DNA of 64,000 nucleotides from JBCDCE01 sp039182515 (GCA_039182515.1 JBCDCE010000010.1:10124-74123); one strand, 5' to 3'. Shown: positions 18,104-27,436, numbered from the stretch's first letter. Translations and numbers: made by a program. Notes: a model not told the origin generated them from the sequence alone.

Positions 18104-19013
18104 GCATATCGAGATCCGGCACCTGCGGACAATCAAAGCGATCCAAGAGACCGGGGGACTGGCGCGTGCTGCTGAAGTCCTAGGGCTTACGCAGTCGGCG
18201 TTAAGCCACCAGATCAAGACGCTTGAGGATCAGGTCGGCACGCCGCTTTTTGTGCGGCGTACCAAACCTTTAGAGCTGTCTTATGCAGGCGAGCGCCTAA
18301 GCCGGGCCGCTGATCGCATATTGCCGGAAATGGTAGCCCTTGAGGCGGAGTTCTCAGGTCTTTTGGCCGGTGCTTTGGGACGTTTGCACATCGCAATTGA
18401 ATGCCATGCATGTTTTGAATGGCTCTTTCCGGTTTTGGAGCAGTTCCGAAAAACCTGGGGCGAGGTGGACGTAGACGTACTGCCCGGGCTTGCTTTTGAG
18501 GCGTTGCCTGCTCTGCAAAAAGAACGCGTGGATTTGGTGGTGTCCTCTGACCCAGAGGTATTGCCGGGGGTGCAATTTGTGCCTTTGTTCGACTACGCGC
18601 CCGTTTTTGTGGCGGCCAACGATCACCCCTTAGGAGAAAAACCTTATGTTGATGCGGAAGACTTTCGCGACCAAAACCTGATCACCTATCCCGTAGAGCC
18701 GCGCAGGCTCGACGTTTTTTCACAACTTTTGATGCCCGCAGGCGTGAGCCCGGCGGGTGTGCGACAGGTGGAAATGACAGCCGTGATCTTGATGCTGGTT
18801 GCGTCAAATCGCGGTGTAGCTGTGTTGCCCGATTGGGTGGTGCGGGGGCTCGCGAGCCCAGAGGATTACGTGGTCAGGCCACTCACGGCTAAGGGCATCA
18901 CGCGTCGCTTGTATGCAGCACTGAGAGATGAGGACGCCGGCCTGCCGTTTATGGCGCATTTCTTGCGCCTGGCGCGCACTGAGCCCGTGAAATTGCAACG
19001 CGGCTCTGACTAA
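18102..19013 (+). CDS. metR: LysR-family methionine regulator MetR
   Basis: The 303-residue protein has an N-terminal LysR helix-turn-helix (about residues 3-62, with QSALSHQIKTLEDQVG) and the LysR effector domain. It begins MHIEIRHLRT, the usual MetR opening, and is divergent from metF, its standard target. The known effector of MetR is homocysteine. No Shine-Dalgarno sequence precedes the ATG because that space is taken by the MetR palindrome, so initiation may be weak or use a very short leader. Confidence 0.92.
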   Translation: MHIEIRHLRTIKAIQETGGLARAAEVLGLTQSALSHQIKTLEDQVGTPLFVRRTKPLELSYAGERLSRAADRILPEMVALEAEFSGLLAGALGRLHIAIECHACFEWLFPVLEQFRKTWGEVDVDVLPGLAFEALPALQKERVDLVVSSDPEVLPGVQFVPLFDYAPVFVAANDHPLGEKPYVDAEDFRDQNLITYPVEPRRLDVFSQLLMPAGVSPAGVRQVEMTAVILMLVASNRGVAVLPDWVVRGLASPEDYVVRPLTAKGITRRLYAALRDEDAGLPFMAHFLRLARTEPVKLQRGSD

Positions 19014-19145
19014 AGTTAGGGGCATTGCGCCTTTGGCCTTTGGGGGCTATGGCTCGCGCTCAGTTCGCGCCTCAGCGGGCGTGCTCACATTTAATCCGAA
19101 CCGAACCGCGGAACCGCTCCAGCTACTCCCAAAAGGACCCCTCCC

Positions 19146-19934
19146 ATGCAAGGCAGTGCCAATCTCAACGTGATGATCAAAGCCGCGCGCGCGGCAGGCC
19201 GCTCCCTCGTGAAAGACTTTGGCGAGGTCGAGAACTTGCAAGTGAGCTCAAAAGGGGCGGGTGACTTTGTGAGCAAAGCAGATGTGCGCGCTGAAGAGAT
19301 CCTGCGCGAGATGCTTGTGGAAGCCCGGCCAACTTATGGATTTTTGGGCGAAGAAGGCTCTGCGATTGAAGGCGAAGACCCGACACGTCGTTGGATCGTC
19401 GACCCATTGGACGGCACGACAAACTTCTTGCACGGGTTGCCGCATTGGGCTGTTTCGATTGCTCTAGAGCACAAGGGCCAGGTCGTTGCGGGCGTGATTT
19501 ACGACCCCGTTAAGGCCGAGATCTTTGTGGCTGAAAAGGGCCAGGGAGCTTGGCTGAACGATCGCCGGATCAGGGTCTCAGACCGGCAAGTTATGATCGA
19601 AAGCATTTTTGCGACAGGTTTGCCCTTTGGTGGTCGCCCTGAATTGCCCGCAACCTTTCAAAACCTCGCCAAACTTTTGCCAGCCACAGCGGGTGTGCGG
19701 CGCTGGGGATCAGCGGCGCTCGATATGGCTTACGTGGCGGCCGGCCGCTACGAGGGTTTTTGGGAGCACAAGCTTAATGTTTGGGACTACGCTGCTGGCA
19801 TCGTTTTGGTGCGCGAGGCGGGGGGCTTTGTTGAGCCTTTGGACCCAGAGGCAAATCTGAGCGATGGCGGCGGTATTCTGGCTGCTAACGCCCAGATGTT
19901 TGAGCGTTTTGCTGGGCTCATTCGAGAAGGTTAA
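19146..19934 (+). CDS. suhB: Inositol monophosphatase family protein
   Basis: The 262-residue protein has the Mg-dependent phosphatase motifs of the family: GEEG near residue 69, DPLDGTTNF (Asp86, Asp89) and WDYAAGIVLVREAGG near the C-terminus. It would dephosphorylate inositol-1-phosphate or a related sugar phosphate. In some bacteria SuhB also acts in ribosomal RNA transcription, which cannot be judged from the sequence. The ATG follows AAAGGA. It is convergent with the rhomboid gene with a 10-base gap. Confidence 0.9.
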   Translation: MQGSANLNVMIKAARAAGRSLVKDFGEVENLQVSSKGAGDFVSKADVRAEEILREMLVEARPTYGFLGEEGSAIEGEDPTRRWIVDPLDGTTNFLHGLPHWAVSIALEHKGQVVAGVIYDPVKAEIFVAEKGQGAWLNDRRIRVSDRQVMIESIFATGLPFGGRPELPATFQNLAKLLPATAGVRRWGSAALDMAYVAAGRYEGFWEHKLNVWDYAAGIVLVREAGGFVEPLDPEANLSDGGGILAANAQMFERFAGLIREG

Positions 19935-19944
19935 TTCGTAAAGA

Positions 19945-20688
19945 TCACTTCCGACTCACCGTCGGAATGGAACTTCGCCCAATTTTATAGGTGGCCTCTG
20001 CATGGGGCGGATGCATCTCGTTGCGGCTCCAAAACCCCGTGGCCCCAAGCCTTAGCCAGACAGGCAAGGCGAGCAAAATGCCCGCTATAAAGCCCCCCGC
20101 ATGTGCCCAATAGGCGACACCGCCGCCTGTCGCGGCAGTCGATACGCCGCCAAAAATCTGCAAGCCGAACCACAAGCCTAGCATGATCCAGGCCGGAACC
20201 GGGATTACCCTGAGATAAACGACTAAGATCAATAAGATATCCACGCGCGCTTTGGGGTAGAGCAACAAATAGCCGCCCATGACACCTGCAATGGCGCCAG
20301 AGGCTCCAACTGTTGGGATGGATGAGTTTGGGTCTGAGATCAGATGCGCGGCATCCGCTACTAGGCCAGAGACCAGATAGAAGATCAAAAAGCCCACATG
20401 GCCCATGGCGTCTTCCATATTGTCCCCAAAAATCCACAAAAAGAGCATGTTGCCCGCGATGTGCATCAGCCCGCCGTGCAAAAACATCGAGGTGATCAAA
20501 GTGTAGGTTTGTTGCCCTTGGCTTACCCGTTCCGGGATCATGGCCCAGTTGGAGAAAAAGGCGCTGAGCGCGCGGTCATCCTGAAAAAGGGCTGCATAGC
20601 TGATGAACACCAGCACATTGATCGCGATGAGCGCATAGGTCACGTAGGGCGTGCGCAGAGACGGGTTGTGGTCACGAAGTGGAAACAT
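19945..20688 (-). CDS. Rhomboid family intramembrane serine protease
   Basis: The frame continues upstream to 20943, but that part has no family similarity and overlaps the promoter of the gene at 20819. The ATG at 20688 (MFPLRDHNPS) is the usual rhomboid start. The 247-residue protein has six membrane segments, the catalytic Ser130 in GASGAIAG and His196 in AYWAHAGG, and the HGGLMHIAGNM loop. It should cleave membrane-anchored substrates within the membrane; the substrate is unknown. Confidence 0.92.
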   Translation of the reverse strand: MFPLRDHNPSLRTPYVTYALIAINVLVFISYAALFQDDRALSAFFSNWAMIPERVSQGQQTYTLITSMFLHGGLMHIAGNMLFLWIFGDNMEDAMGHVGFLIFYLVSGLVADAAHLISDPNSSIPTVGASGAIAGVMGGYLLLYPKARVDILLILVVYLRVIPVPAWIMLGLWFGLQIFGGVSTAATGGGVAYWAHAGGFIAGILLALPVWLRLGATGFWSRNEMHPPHAEATYKIGRSSIPTVSRK

Positions 20689-20818
20689 GGGTCTAGCGGT
20701 GCATGGCTGAACGCTTGGGGTCAAGAGCCAAGGGCGTGCAGGAATGCCAGGGGCGATCCCCTTAGGCGTTTGTCTCAAAGGGCTTGACCAACACGTTGGG
20801 CGCGCCAAGTTTTTAGAG

Positions 20819-21376
20819 ATGACAGGATCAAGACATACGTTCGCAGCGGCTTTGCTGGCTTTCATCGCCGCCACACCAATGGCTTTGGCCTGCCCGGCTT
20901 TGCCCGACACCTCGATTGAGCAAGCTCGTATCAATGCGCGCATAAAAGCTGCCGCGAGTGAAGCTGAGGCGAGGGCTCTCGGGGGCGCGTTATGGCAGAT
21001 TTGGACAACCGCACCTGATGCGAAAGCGCAAAACCTGTTGGATCAAGGGATGAAGGCCCGGTCAAGCTTCGACTATGCCAGTTCTGAAGCCATCTTAGAT
21101 GAGCTTGTCGCCTATTGCCCTGAATATGCGGAAGCCTGGAATCAAAGGGCATTTACCCGCTACCTACGCCAAGATTTCAGCACTGCCTTAGAAGACCTGG
21201 ACCGAACGCTGGCGCTTTTGCCGACTCATACGGGCGCGCTTACAGGTAAAGCTCTCACCTTGATTGGAATGGGGCGCGCTGAGCTGGCGCAAGAGGTTTT
21301 GAAGGAAGCTCTTCGGGTTAATCCATGGTTGAGCGAACGGGCATTGCTGGTCAAACCCAAAGGCACAGAACTCTAA
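20819..21376 (+). CDS. Exported TPR-repeat protein
   Basis: The ATG at 20819 is chosen because it places a clear signal peptide (residues 1-23 ending in AMALA-like MALACP) at the N-terminus; the frame itself can start at 20744. The mature part of about 160 residues carries two or three tetratricopeptide-like helix pairs (AEAWNQRAFTRYLRQDFSTALEDLDRTL as the best one). TPRs mediate protein contacts. The Cys after the signal (LACPA) may be a lipoprotein site, although it lacks a strict lipobox. It is divergent from the rhomboid gene. Confidence 0.8.
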   Translation: MTGSRHTFAAALLAFIAATPMALACPALPDTSIEQARINARIKAAASEAEARALGGALWQIWTTAPDAKAQNLLDQGMKARSSFDYASSEAILDELVAYCPEYAEAWNQRAFTRYLRQDFSTALEDLDRTLALLPTHTGALTGKALTLIGMGRAELAQEVLKEALRVNPWLSERALLVKPKGTEL

Positions 21377-21450
21377 GCCTACCACAGGCCCATAGCCTCT
21401 TGCACCGGGCCGCTAGATGCCTATGGTCGCGCGAGCGTCCAGACGCCCGA

Positions 21451-21536
21451 GCCCGCGTGATGGAATGGTAGACATAGGGGACTTAAAATCCCTAGGCTTA
21501 ACGGCCGTGCCGGTTCGAGTCCGGCCGCGGGTACCA
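21451..21536 (+). tRNA. trnL: tRNA-Leu (anticodon UAA)
   Basis: The 86-base gene folds as a type II tRNA. The acceptor stem is GCCCGCG/CGCGGGT with a G-U first pair, the anticodon loop CTTAAAA gives anticodon TAA, a long variable arm follows, and the T arm is GCCGG-TTCGAGT-CCGGC. CCA is encoded at 21534-21536. No integrase gene or attachment-site duplication was seen nearby. Confidence 0.97.
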
Positions 21537-21554
21537 ATCGCACTTTTTGGAGGG

Positions 21555-22463
21555 TTAGCTCTCACCGGGATCCTCGTCTCGGTTGCCTAGAACCTCTACC
21601 AAAGCTGCGCTTACGATCAAAACTGTGCCGAGCATCTCAAAAGGGCCGATGGCTTCGCCTGCAAAAAGGGCGGCCGACGTGATCCCAACAACAATTTCGC
21701 TCATTAAAAGGATGCCAATACGCCCCGGCGTGAGGATTGAAGCTGGCCACATGGTGAGCATGATCATCGGCACAGCAAATAGGCCAGAGAGCAGGGCGTA
21801 TGGCCAAAGCACCTGCCAGCTTGGAAAGTCTGGCATAGGCCCCAGCAATCCTTGCGCAAAAACCACTAAGGCCAGAGTGACCACAATGCTCCCAACCAAA
21901 AAGGCGACTGAAAGATGAACCGTGGGCGTTTGCCGAAGTTTGTAGACTTTGTACGATCCAACAGCCCAAAACATACCTGAGGTCAAAGCAAAGACGTCGC
22001 CCAAATTAAGCGCTGATTGATGCCCAAAGCCAACAACGGCGCACAGTCCCGAAAGTGCCAATAGAACTGCAAGTACGCGCGCTCGGGTCAGTTTTTCAGA
22101 GAGAAACAGCACTCCAATCGCGGTGCCCCAAACAGGTGTGAGATAGAAAAAGAGCAGCGCGCGCAAAACGTCTGTGAGCACAATTGCTGTGCCATAAAAG
22201 GTAAAGGCCGTACCAGTTAGAAGCCCGGCAATTGCCAAAGGTATAAAGGCGCTTTTGCTTAGCGTTTGACGCAAGGCAAAAGGCAAAATGAAAACCAATG
22301 CCATGACATAGACGACCAGGCCTGGCCAGGCGCCTGTAAGGCCAAGGCCTTCAAAGGCTCGAACTGGAACCCAAAACACACCCCAAAACGCACCGCCAAT
22401 GACCACGGCAAGGCTCGCGAGGTGAACGGTGGAAAGTTTGCGGTTCGCGGGGCTCAGAGGCAT
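21555..22463 (-). CDS. EamA-family (drug/metabolite) transporter
   Basis: The 302-residue protein has ten hydrophobic segments arranged as two EamA repeats, with GGAFWGVFWVPVRA in the first helix, typical of the DMT superfamily. It would export or exchange a small metabolite at the inner membrane; the substrate is unknown. An AGGGTGG site precedes the ATG. It is monocistronic and lies between tRNA-Leu and the zinc operon. Confidence 0.85.
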   Translation of the reverse strand: MPLSPANRKLSTVHLASLAVVIGGAFWGVFWVPVRAFEGLGLTGAWPGLVVYVMALVFILPFALRQTLSKSAFIPLAIAGLLTGTAFTFYGTAIVLTDVLRALLFFYLTPVWGTAIGVLFLSEKLTRARVLAVLLALSGLCAVVGFGHQSALNLGDVFALTSGMFWAVGSYKVYKLRQTPTVHLSVAFLVGSIVVTLALVVFAQGLLGPMPDFPSWQVLWPYALLSGLFAVPMIMLTMWPASILTPGRIGILLMSEIVVGITSAALFAGEAIGPFEMLGTVLIVSAALVEVLGNRDEDPGES

Positions 22464-22525
22464 AGCGCCACCCTGGAGATTTTATCGCGCACCACAAGCG
22501 CAATCGTACTGATATCCTAAGGTGC

Positions 22526-23320
22526 CTAGGAAAGTCGCAGCCGCGCAAGTTGCGCCAGGGCAAAGAGCGCCGCGCTCACTGCAACGATGGACGGACCCGC
22601 TGGTGTATCCAAAGCCAAAGACAGCCCCAAACCTGCCATAGAGGCCAAAACGCCAAACCCAGCTGCGAACCCAGCCATGGCTTCTGGAGTTTTGGCAAAG
22701 CTGCGCGCGCTTGCTGCTGGGATGATCAGCAAAGCTGAGATCAAAAGAGCGCCTATGATTTCGATCCCAATGGCAATGACAAGGCTGAGCGCAATCATCA
22801 AAACAAGATCATAGCGTCGTGGGGCAAGCCCGCTGGCCTTGGCTAAGTCGGGATTGAGCGTCACAGTCAACAAGCCTTGCCAATGCAGTCCCAAAAGGCC
22901 TGCAATCAAAAGCCCACCGCACCATATCACGCCAAGGTCTGCATGCGTCACAGCTAAGATGTCGCCAAAGAGCAAACCTTCGAGGTTGAGCCGAGCGCGC
23001 GGCAACACAGCCAGCATCAAAAGCGCCAGGGCCAAAGCGCTGTGTGTCAAAACGCTTAGTACCGTGTCAGAGGAGTGCTGTCGCGCACTCAGGGCCAGAA
23101 CAATCAGTGCCATCCCCAAGGCCACGCCAAGCGCGCCGAGCCATATGGGAAAGTTGAGCGCAATGGCCAGGGCCACGCCGAACAACGCGCCATGCGCCGT
23201 GGCATCCCCAAAAAAGGCCATGCGACGCCAGATCAGAAAACACCCCAAGGGAGCAGCTACAAGCGCAACCCCAAACGCGGCCACAAGAGCGCGTGTGAAA
23301 AAGTCGTCCAACAGGCTCAT
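22526..23320 (-). CDS. znuB: Zinc ABC transporter permease
   Basis: The 264-residue inner-membrane protein has the ABC-3 family pattern: MAFFGDATAHGALFGVALA near the N-terminus and the TVLSVLTHSALALALL and ALLISALLIIPAASAR segments. It is the membrane channel for zinc delivered by ZnuA. Its ATG overlaps the znuC stop by 4 bases (ATGA), so translation is coupled. Confidence 0.95.
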   Translation of the reverse strand: MSLLDDFFTRALVAAFGVALVAAPLGCFLIWRRMAFFGDATAHGALFGVALAIALNFPIWLGALGVALGMALIVLALSARQHSSDTVLSVLTHSALALALLMLAVLPRARLNLEGLLFGDILAVTHADLGVIWCGGLLIAGLLGLHWQGLLTVTLNPDLAKASGLAPRRYDLVLMIALSLVIAIGIEIIGALLISALLIIPAASARSFAKTPEAMAGFAAGFGVLASMAGLGLSLALDTPAGPSIVAVSAALFALAQLARLRLS

Positions 23321-24075
23321 CGCTGTGCGTTCACCTGGCCTACGGGCTCGTGATCGTGATGATGGGTGTGATCATGCTCGTGGCGATAAAGCGCAAAGGC
23401 TCCGTCTGCCTCTTTGCCAAAGAGCGCCCGATAGGCGGGATCTGCCGCCACATGGGCCGGTGTGCCTTGGCAGCACACATGACCGTTGAGGCAAATCACA
23501 CGATCAGAGGCGGCCATGACAACATGCAGATCATGCGACACCATCAAAACGGCGCAGCCAGTGGTGTCTCGAAGAGCGGCAATCTCTTTATAAAATTGCG
23601 CGCACCCCGCTTGATCAAGGCCCGTGGTGGGCTCGTCAAGCATCAGCAAATTAGGGTCATCCATCAAAGCGCGCGCCAACAAAACGCGCTGAAATTGACC
23701 GCCAGAAAGGTCCTGAACAGCTCTCTTTTCCAAGCCTGACGCGCCTGTTTGTGCCAACACACGGGCAATATCTCGGCCGGTGCGTGGCTTTGGCAGGTTC
23801 AAAAATCGCCGTACTGTCAGTGGAAAGGTTGCGTCTAAGGCCAGCTTTTGGGGGACGTAACCTATCTTGAGATTTGGCGCGCGCTGAATTTCACCACTCG
23901 AAGGGTCAATCGCGCCAATCAGGCCTTTGAGGAGCGTGGTCTTTCCGCTGCCGTTGGGCCCGACAATTGTAACAATCTCACCAAGTGAGAGCTCCAAGTC
24001 GACGTTGTCAATGACATCCCGTCGTCCCTGAGACAGGCACAGTCCAGTTGTCTTGAGAAGAGAAGGCCGCGTCAT
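23317..24075 (-). CDS. znuC: Zinc ABC transporter ATP-binding protein
   Basis: The 252-residue ATPase has Walker A GPNGSGKTT, signature LSGGQFQRVLLARAL, Walker B LLMLDEPTTGLD and the switch His in MVSHDLH. The C-terminus is a His-rich tail (HEHDHTHHHDHE) that may bind or buffer zinc at the transporter. It is the middle gene of zur-znuC-znuB, with 5 bases between it and zur. Confidence 0.96.
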   Translation of the reverse strand: MTRPSLLKTTGLCLSQGRRDVIDNVDLELSLGEIVTIVGPNGSGKTTLLKGLIGAIDPSSGEIQRAPNLKIGYVPQKLALDATFPLTVRRFLNLPKPRTGRDIARVLAQTGASGLEKRAVQDLSGGQFQRVLLARALMDDPNLLMLDEPTTGLDQAGCAQFYKEIAALRDTTGCAVLMVSHDLHVVMAASDRVICLNGHVCCQGTPAHVAADPAYRALFGKEADGAFALYRHEHDHTHHHDHEPVGQVNAQR

Positions 24076-24080
24076 TTAGA

Positions 24081-24545
24081 TCAAAGGTACTGTGAGGTTT
24101 CAGACAGACAATTCGGGCAGATACCTTCGACCTCTTGCACAACTTGTTCGGTCACAAAACCTGGCATCGCGGGATGTCCGGCTGCTTCGGTTTCGGCAAC
24201 GGTATTGCATTTGCGGCAAATCAAGAATGCTGGATCGTGGTGCTCCCCAGGCGCGGTGCAGGCAACATAGGCGTTTCGCGTCTCAATTTTATGGGCAAAC
24301 CCGTGGGTTTGAAGGAAATCAAGGGCCCTATAGGCCACGGGTGGAGCGGCGCCAAATCCTTCCTGCTTTAGTGTGTCCAAGATGTCGTAGGCGCTTTGCG
24401 CTTGGTGGGTTTCGAGCAAAATCTCAAGAACGCGCCGACGTACTGGTGTGAGCCGTAAACCGTTTTTTTCGCAGGTCTCCACAACAGTGCGCAAAACAGC
24501 CGCTTGGCAGTTAGTGTGGTCATGGGGTTCAAAAGAGTGTGCCAT
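24081..24545 (-). CDS. zur: Zinc uptake regulator, Fur family
   Basis: The frame can be opened at 24587, but that start would lie inside the operator; the ATG at 24545, preceded by GGAG, is preferred and gives 154 residues. The protein has the Fur winged helix (GLRLTPVRRRVLEILLE) and a metal-binding C-terminal domain with two CxxC pairs (ICRKC and ICPNC) and His clusters. Zinc-loaded Zur should repress both its own operon and znuA. Confidence 0.93.
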   Translation of the reverse strand: MAHSFEPHDHTNCQAAVLRTVVETCEKNGLRLTPVRRRVLEILLETHQAQSAYDILDTLKQEGFGAAPPVAYRALDFLQTHGFAHKIETRNAYVACTAPGEHHDPAFLICRKCNTVAETEAAGHPAMPGFVTEQVVQEVEGICPNCLSETSQYL

Positions 24546-24571
24546 GGGCGCGCGTGCTCCTGGACTGGGCG

Positions 24572-24586
24572 TGTTACAGTATAACA
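24572..24586. promoter_or_regulatory. Zur box
   Basis: TGTTACAGTATAACA matches the proteobacterial Zur consensus TGTTATA-N-TATAACA with a single difference. It lies in the 84-base region between divergent zur and znuA and could control both directions. Confidence 0.85.
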
Positions 24587-24629
24587 TTCCTATTGAATAG
24601 CGCCATAGCCTCTGGCACGAGTTAGCGCC

Positions 24630-25730
24630 ATGAACACATATCGACTCACCCGCCCGTTGTCATGGCTTTGCTTAGCCGCGCTTCCAACCACAGCAATTGG
24701 TCAAGAACCGTTGCGTATTGTAACCGATCTGCCTGCGGTCGCGAGTATTGCGAGCTCCGTACTCGGGGCCGAAACACAGGTTACGGTGCTTTTGCAGCCG
24801 GGCGGTGATCCGCATGGATTGTCGTTAAAGCCGAGCCAAGCGCGAGCCTTGAGCCAAGCGGACGGCTTTTTGTGGCTTGGATCTGAGATGTCGCCAGGGT
24901 TGAAGCAAGCGTCTGCGCTTTTACCAGACACAGCTGTGACCATGACTCTTCTTGATCTGCCGGCAAGCTTCATCATCGAATTTGAAGACGAGCATGGTCA
25001 TGATGATCACGGCGACGAGCATCATGATGACGAGCATGGCGAGAAACACGGTGACGAACACGGCGAAGAGCACGCTGAAGAACACAGCGATCATGATGAT
25101 GAACATCATGATGAGAAACACGCTGATCACGATGATCATGATGACAAAGACCATGGCGAAGAACATGCCGAGCATGAAGATCACGATGACCATGGCGATC
25201 ATGATGATCATGCCGGTCATGATCACGGGAACCTTGATCCGCACGCTTGGCTCGACACTGTGAATGCAAAAATTTGGGCTGATGAAATTGCAGAGCATTT
25301 CGGCGAGATCCGCCCTGGTTCGCTCGAAACTTTTGAAGCAAACGCCGCCGCCTTCAGCGCTGAAATGACAGCTCTTGAAGCGGAAATCTCAGAGCGTTTG
25401 TCTGCACGAGGTGCAGGGAGCTATTGGGTCTATCACGACGGGCTCGGGTATTTCCAAGCTCGTTTTGATATTCCAAGCGCAGAGATGATCGAGGAAGGTG
25501 ACGGTCGCCAGCCCTCAGCCGCAGATCTCAAGCGCCTGGGAGAGGTGTACACGGAAATGCCGCCAGCCTGTGTTGTGACCCGCGCCGGCCTGGATCATCG
25601 CGCGCTGTCGGCACTGCCTGAAATGCCCAAAACGGTTGATATCGATATGTTCGGCACAGCTGAGGTCGGCGGGTTTGCCTCCCTGATGACCGGGATCGCA
25701 GACGCCCTCGTGGAGTGTTTTGAAGGCTAG
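24630..25730 (+). CDS. znuA: Zinc ABC transporter periplasmic binding protein with very long His/Asp/Glu loop
   Basis: The 366-residue protein has a signal peptide (cleavage likely after TAIG, near residue 24) and the cluster A-I binding fold. Likely zinc ligands are His62 (PHGLSLKPSQ), His205 (DPHAW) and the His in WVYHDGLGYF. Between them, at about residues 118-199, lies an acidic loop with 25 histidines, longer than the loop of most ZnuA proteins. Such loops capture or sense zinc in the periplasm. It is divergent from zur and its stop overlaps the metG stop by 4 bases. Confidence 0.96.
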   Translation: MNTYRLTRPLSWLCLAALPTTAIGQEPLRIVTDLPAVASIASSVLGAETQVTVLLQPGGDPHGLSLKPSQARALSQADGFLWLGSEMSPGLKQASALLPDTAVTMTLLDLPASFIIEFEDEHGHDDHGDEHHDDEHGEKHGDEHGEEHAEEHSDHDDEHHDEKHADHDDHDDKDHGEEHAEHEDHDDHGDHDDHAGHDHGNLDPHAWLDTVNAKIWADEIAEHFGEIRPGSLETFEANAAAFSAEMTALEAEISERLSARGAGSYWVYHDGLGYFQARFDIPSAEMIEEGDGRQPSAADLKRLGEVYTEMPPACVVTRAGLDHRALSALPEMPKTVDIDMFGTAEVGGFASLMTGIADALVECFEG

Positions 25731-27436
25731 TCGCGTGTTCCGGCGAAGCGTTCAGCCCATTCGGCTTGTTCGTCGTCGGTAATTTTGCGGAAGAGAACGT
25801 CGGGCACTGTGAAGGCATGGCCCGGCGCAAGCGCTGCGAGCGCTTTGGCAATATCGTCAGGCCAGGTGGCGTCAAACCCCATCGCAGCGTTTAACGTTTG
25901 TGATGCGTCTGGGATAAACGGGCTCGACAACGCTGAATAAAGGCTGATGAGATTGAGCCCGAGGCGTGTTTGTGCAGCAGCCTGCTCTGGATTTTCTTTG
26001 AAGGTCGACCACGGCGCTGCACTTTGCAGATATTCGTTACCTGCAGCCCAAATCGCGCGCAGTTCTGCAGCGGCTTTGCGCACCTCTATAGCGTCCAAAT
26101 ACCCTTCATAGGCTTTCAAACGTTGGCTCAATTCAGCAATCAAACCCTCTTCCAAGTCCCCATATGCGCCGCCCTCAGGCACAGCTTCGCCAAACTTTGA
26201 ACGGCAAAACTTAGTAATCCGACTTACGAAGTTGCCAAGCACATCTGCCAGATCTTTGTTCACGCCAGCTTGGAACTTCTCCCAAGTGAATTCCGCATCT
26301 GAGCTTTCCGGTGCGTTCGATAAAAGCCACCAACGCCAATAGTCTGATGGCAGAAGCTCAAGGGCTTGATCCATAAACACACCGCGTCCGCGCGAGGTCG
26401 AGAATTGGCCGCCATCGTAGTTTAGGTAGTTAAAGCTCTTGATGTAATCCACGAGCTTCCAAGGCTCATCGGATCCCAAGATCGTCGCTGGGAAGCTGAG
26501 CGTATGGAAGGGCACGTTGTCTTTGCCCATAAACTGACTGTAGGTGACGTCTCCCGCGCCTTTGTCGGTCCGCCACCAGCGGGCCCAGTCTTCACCTTTG
26601 CCTGCATCGACCCATTCTTGTGAACAGGCAATATATTCAATGGGGGCGTCAAACCAAACGTAGAAGACTTTGCCTTCCATGCCGGGCCAATCCTCTTGGC
26701 CTTTTTTGACAGGCACACCCCAGCTTAAATCCCGGGTGATACCGCGGTCTTGCAAGCCATCGCCGTCGTGCAGCCATTTCTTGGCAATCGAGGTTGTGAG
26801 GATCGGCCAATCTGTTTTGCTGTCGATCCAAGCATCAAGCTCGTCCTTCATGGCGGACTGTCGTAAAAAGAGATGTTTGGTGGCCCGCTCTTCAAGATCT
26901 GTGGCGCCCGAGATTGTGCTGCGCGGATTGATGAGATCTGTGGGGTCAAGTTGTTTGGTGCAGTTGTCACACTGGTCGCCACGCGCGCTGTCAAAGCCGC
27001 AGTTTGGGCAGGTCCCTTCGACGTAGCGGTCCGGCAGAAAGCGGCCATCTGTTGGACTGTAAATCTGAGTTTCTTCAACCTCGCGGATCAAACCTTGCTC
27101 CGCTAAGCGCGCGGCGAAGCTCTGCGTCAGCTTGTGGTTCTGAGGGCTGGAAGACCGACCAAAATGATCAAAACTTAGCCGAAACCCCTCAGCGAGTTTG
27201 GCCTGCACGTCATGCATTTCAGCACAATAGTCGGCCACGGGTTGACCTGCTTTGGCAGCCGCGAGCTCGGCGGGCGTGCCGTGTTCGTCTGTTGCACACA
27301 AAAAGAGCACCTCATGACCGCGGCTGCGCAGGTAACGCGCGAAGAGATCTGCGGGCAATTGGCTACCAACAAGGTTGCCTAAGTGCTTGATCCCATTGAT
27401 GTAAGGGATTGCGGAGGTGATGAGGTGGCGGGCCAT
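25727..27436 (-). CDS. metG: Methionyl-tRNA synthetase
   Basis: The 569-residue class I synthetase has HLGN at residues 18-21 as the HIGH motif, a single zinc knuckle (CPNCGFDSARGDQCDNC) and FSTSRG near residue 345 as the KMSKS equivalent. It lacks the C-terminal tRNA-binding dimer domain found in longer enzymes, which is normal for this subgroup. It charges both initiator and elongator tRNA-Met. Confidence 0.96.
   Translation of the reverse strand: MARHLITSAIPYINGIKHLGNLVGSQLPADLFARYLRSRGHEVLFLCATDEHGTPAELAAAKAGQPVADYCAEMHDVQAKLAEGFRLSFDHFGRSSSPQNHKLTQSFAARLAEQGLIREVEETQIYSPTDGRFLPDRYVEGTCPNCGFDSARGDQCDNCTKQLDPTDLINPRSTISGATDLEERATKHLFLRQSAMKDELDAWIDSKTDWPILTTSIAKKWLHDGDGLQDRGITRDLSWGVPVKKGQEDWPGMEGKVFYVWFDAPIEYIACSQEWVDAGKGEDWARWWRTDKGAGDVTYSQFMGKDNVPFHTLSFPATILGSDEPWKLVDYIKSFNYLNYDGGQFSTSRGRGVFMDQALELLPSDYWRWWLLSNAPESSDAEFTWEKFQAGVNKDLADVLGNFVSRITKFCRSKFGEAVPEGGAYGDLEEGLIAELSQRLKAYEGYLDAIEVRKAAAELRAIWAAGNEYLQSAAPWSTFKENPEQAAAQTRLGLNLISLYSALSSPFIPDASQTLNAAMGFDATWPDDIAKALAALAPGHAFTVPDVLFRKITDDEQAEWAERFAGTRD

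Noticed and set aside
20689..20943. N-terminal extension of the rhomboid protein.
   Set aside because: It would run through the promoter of the TPR gene and does not resemble rhomboid proteins.
21451..21560. An integration site at tRNA-Leu.
   Set aside because: No integrase gene and no repeat of the tRNA 3' end was found downstream.
24921..25298. Long reading frames opposite the His-rich part of znuA.
   Set aside because: They mirror the GATCAC repeats and give low-complexity Met/Ile or His/Arg runs; znuA is clearly the real gene.
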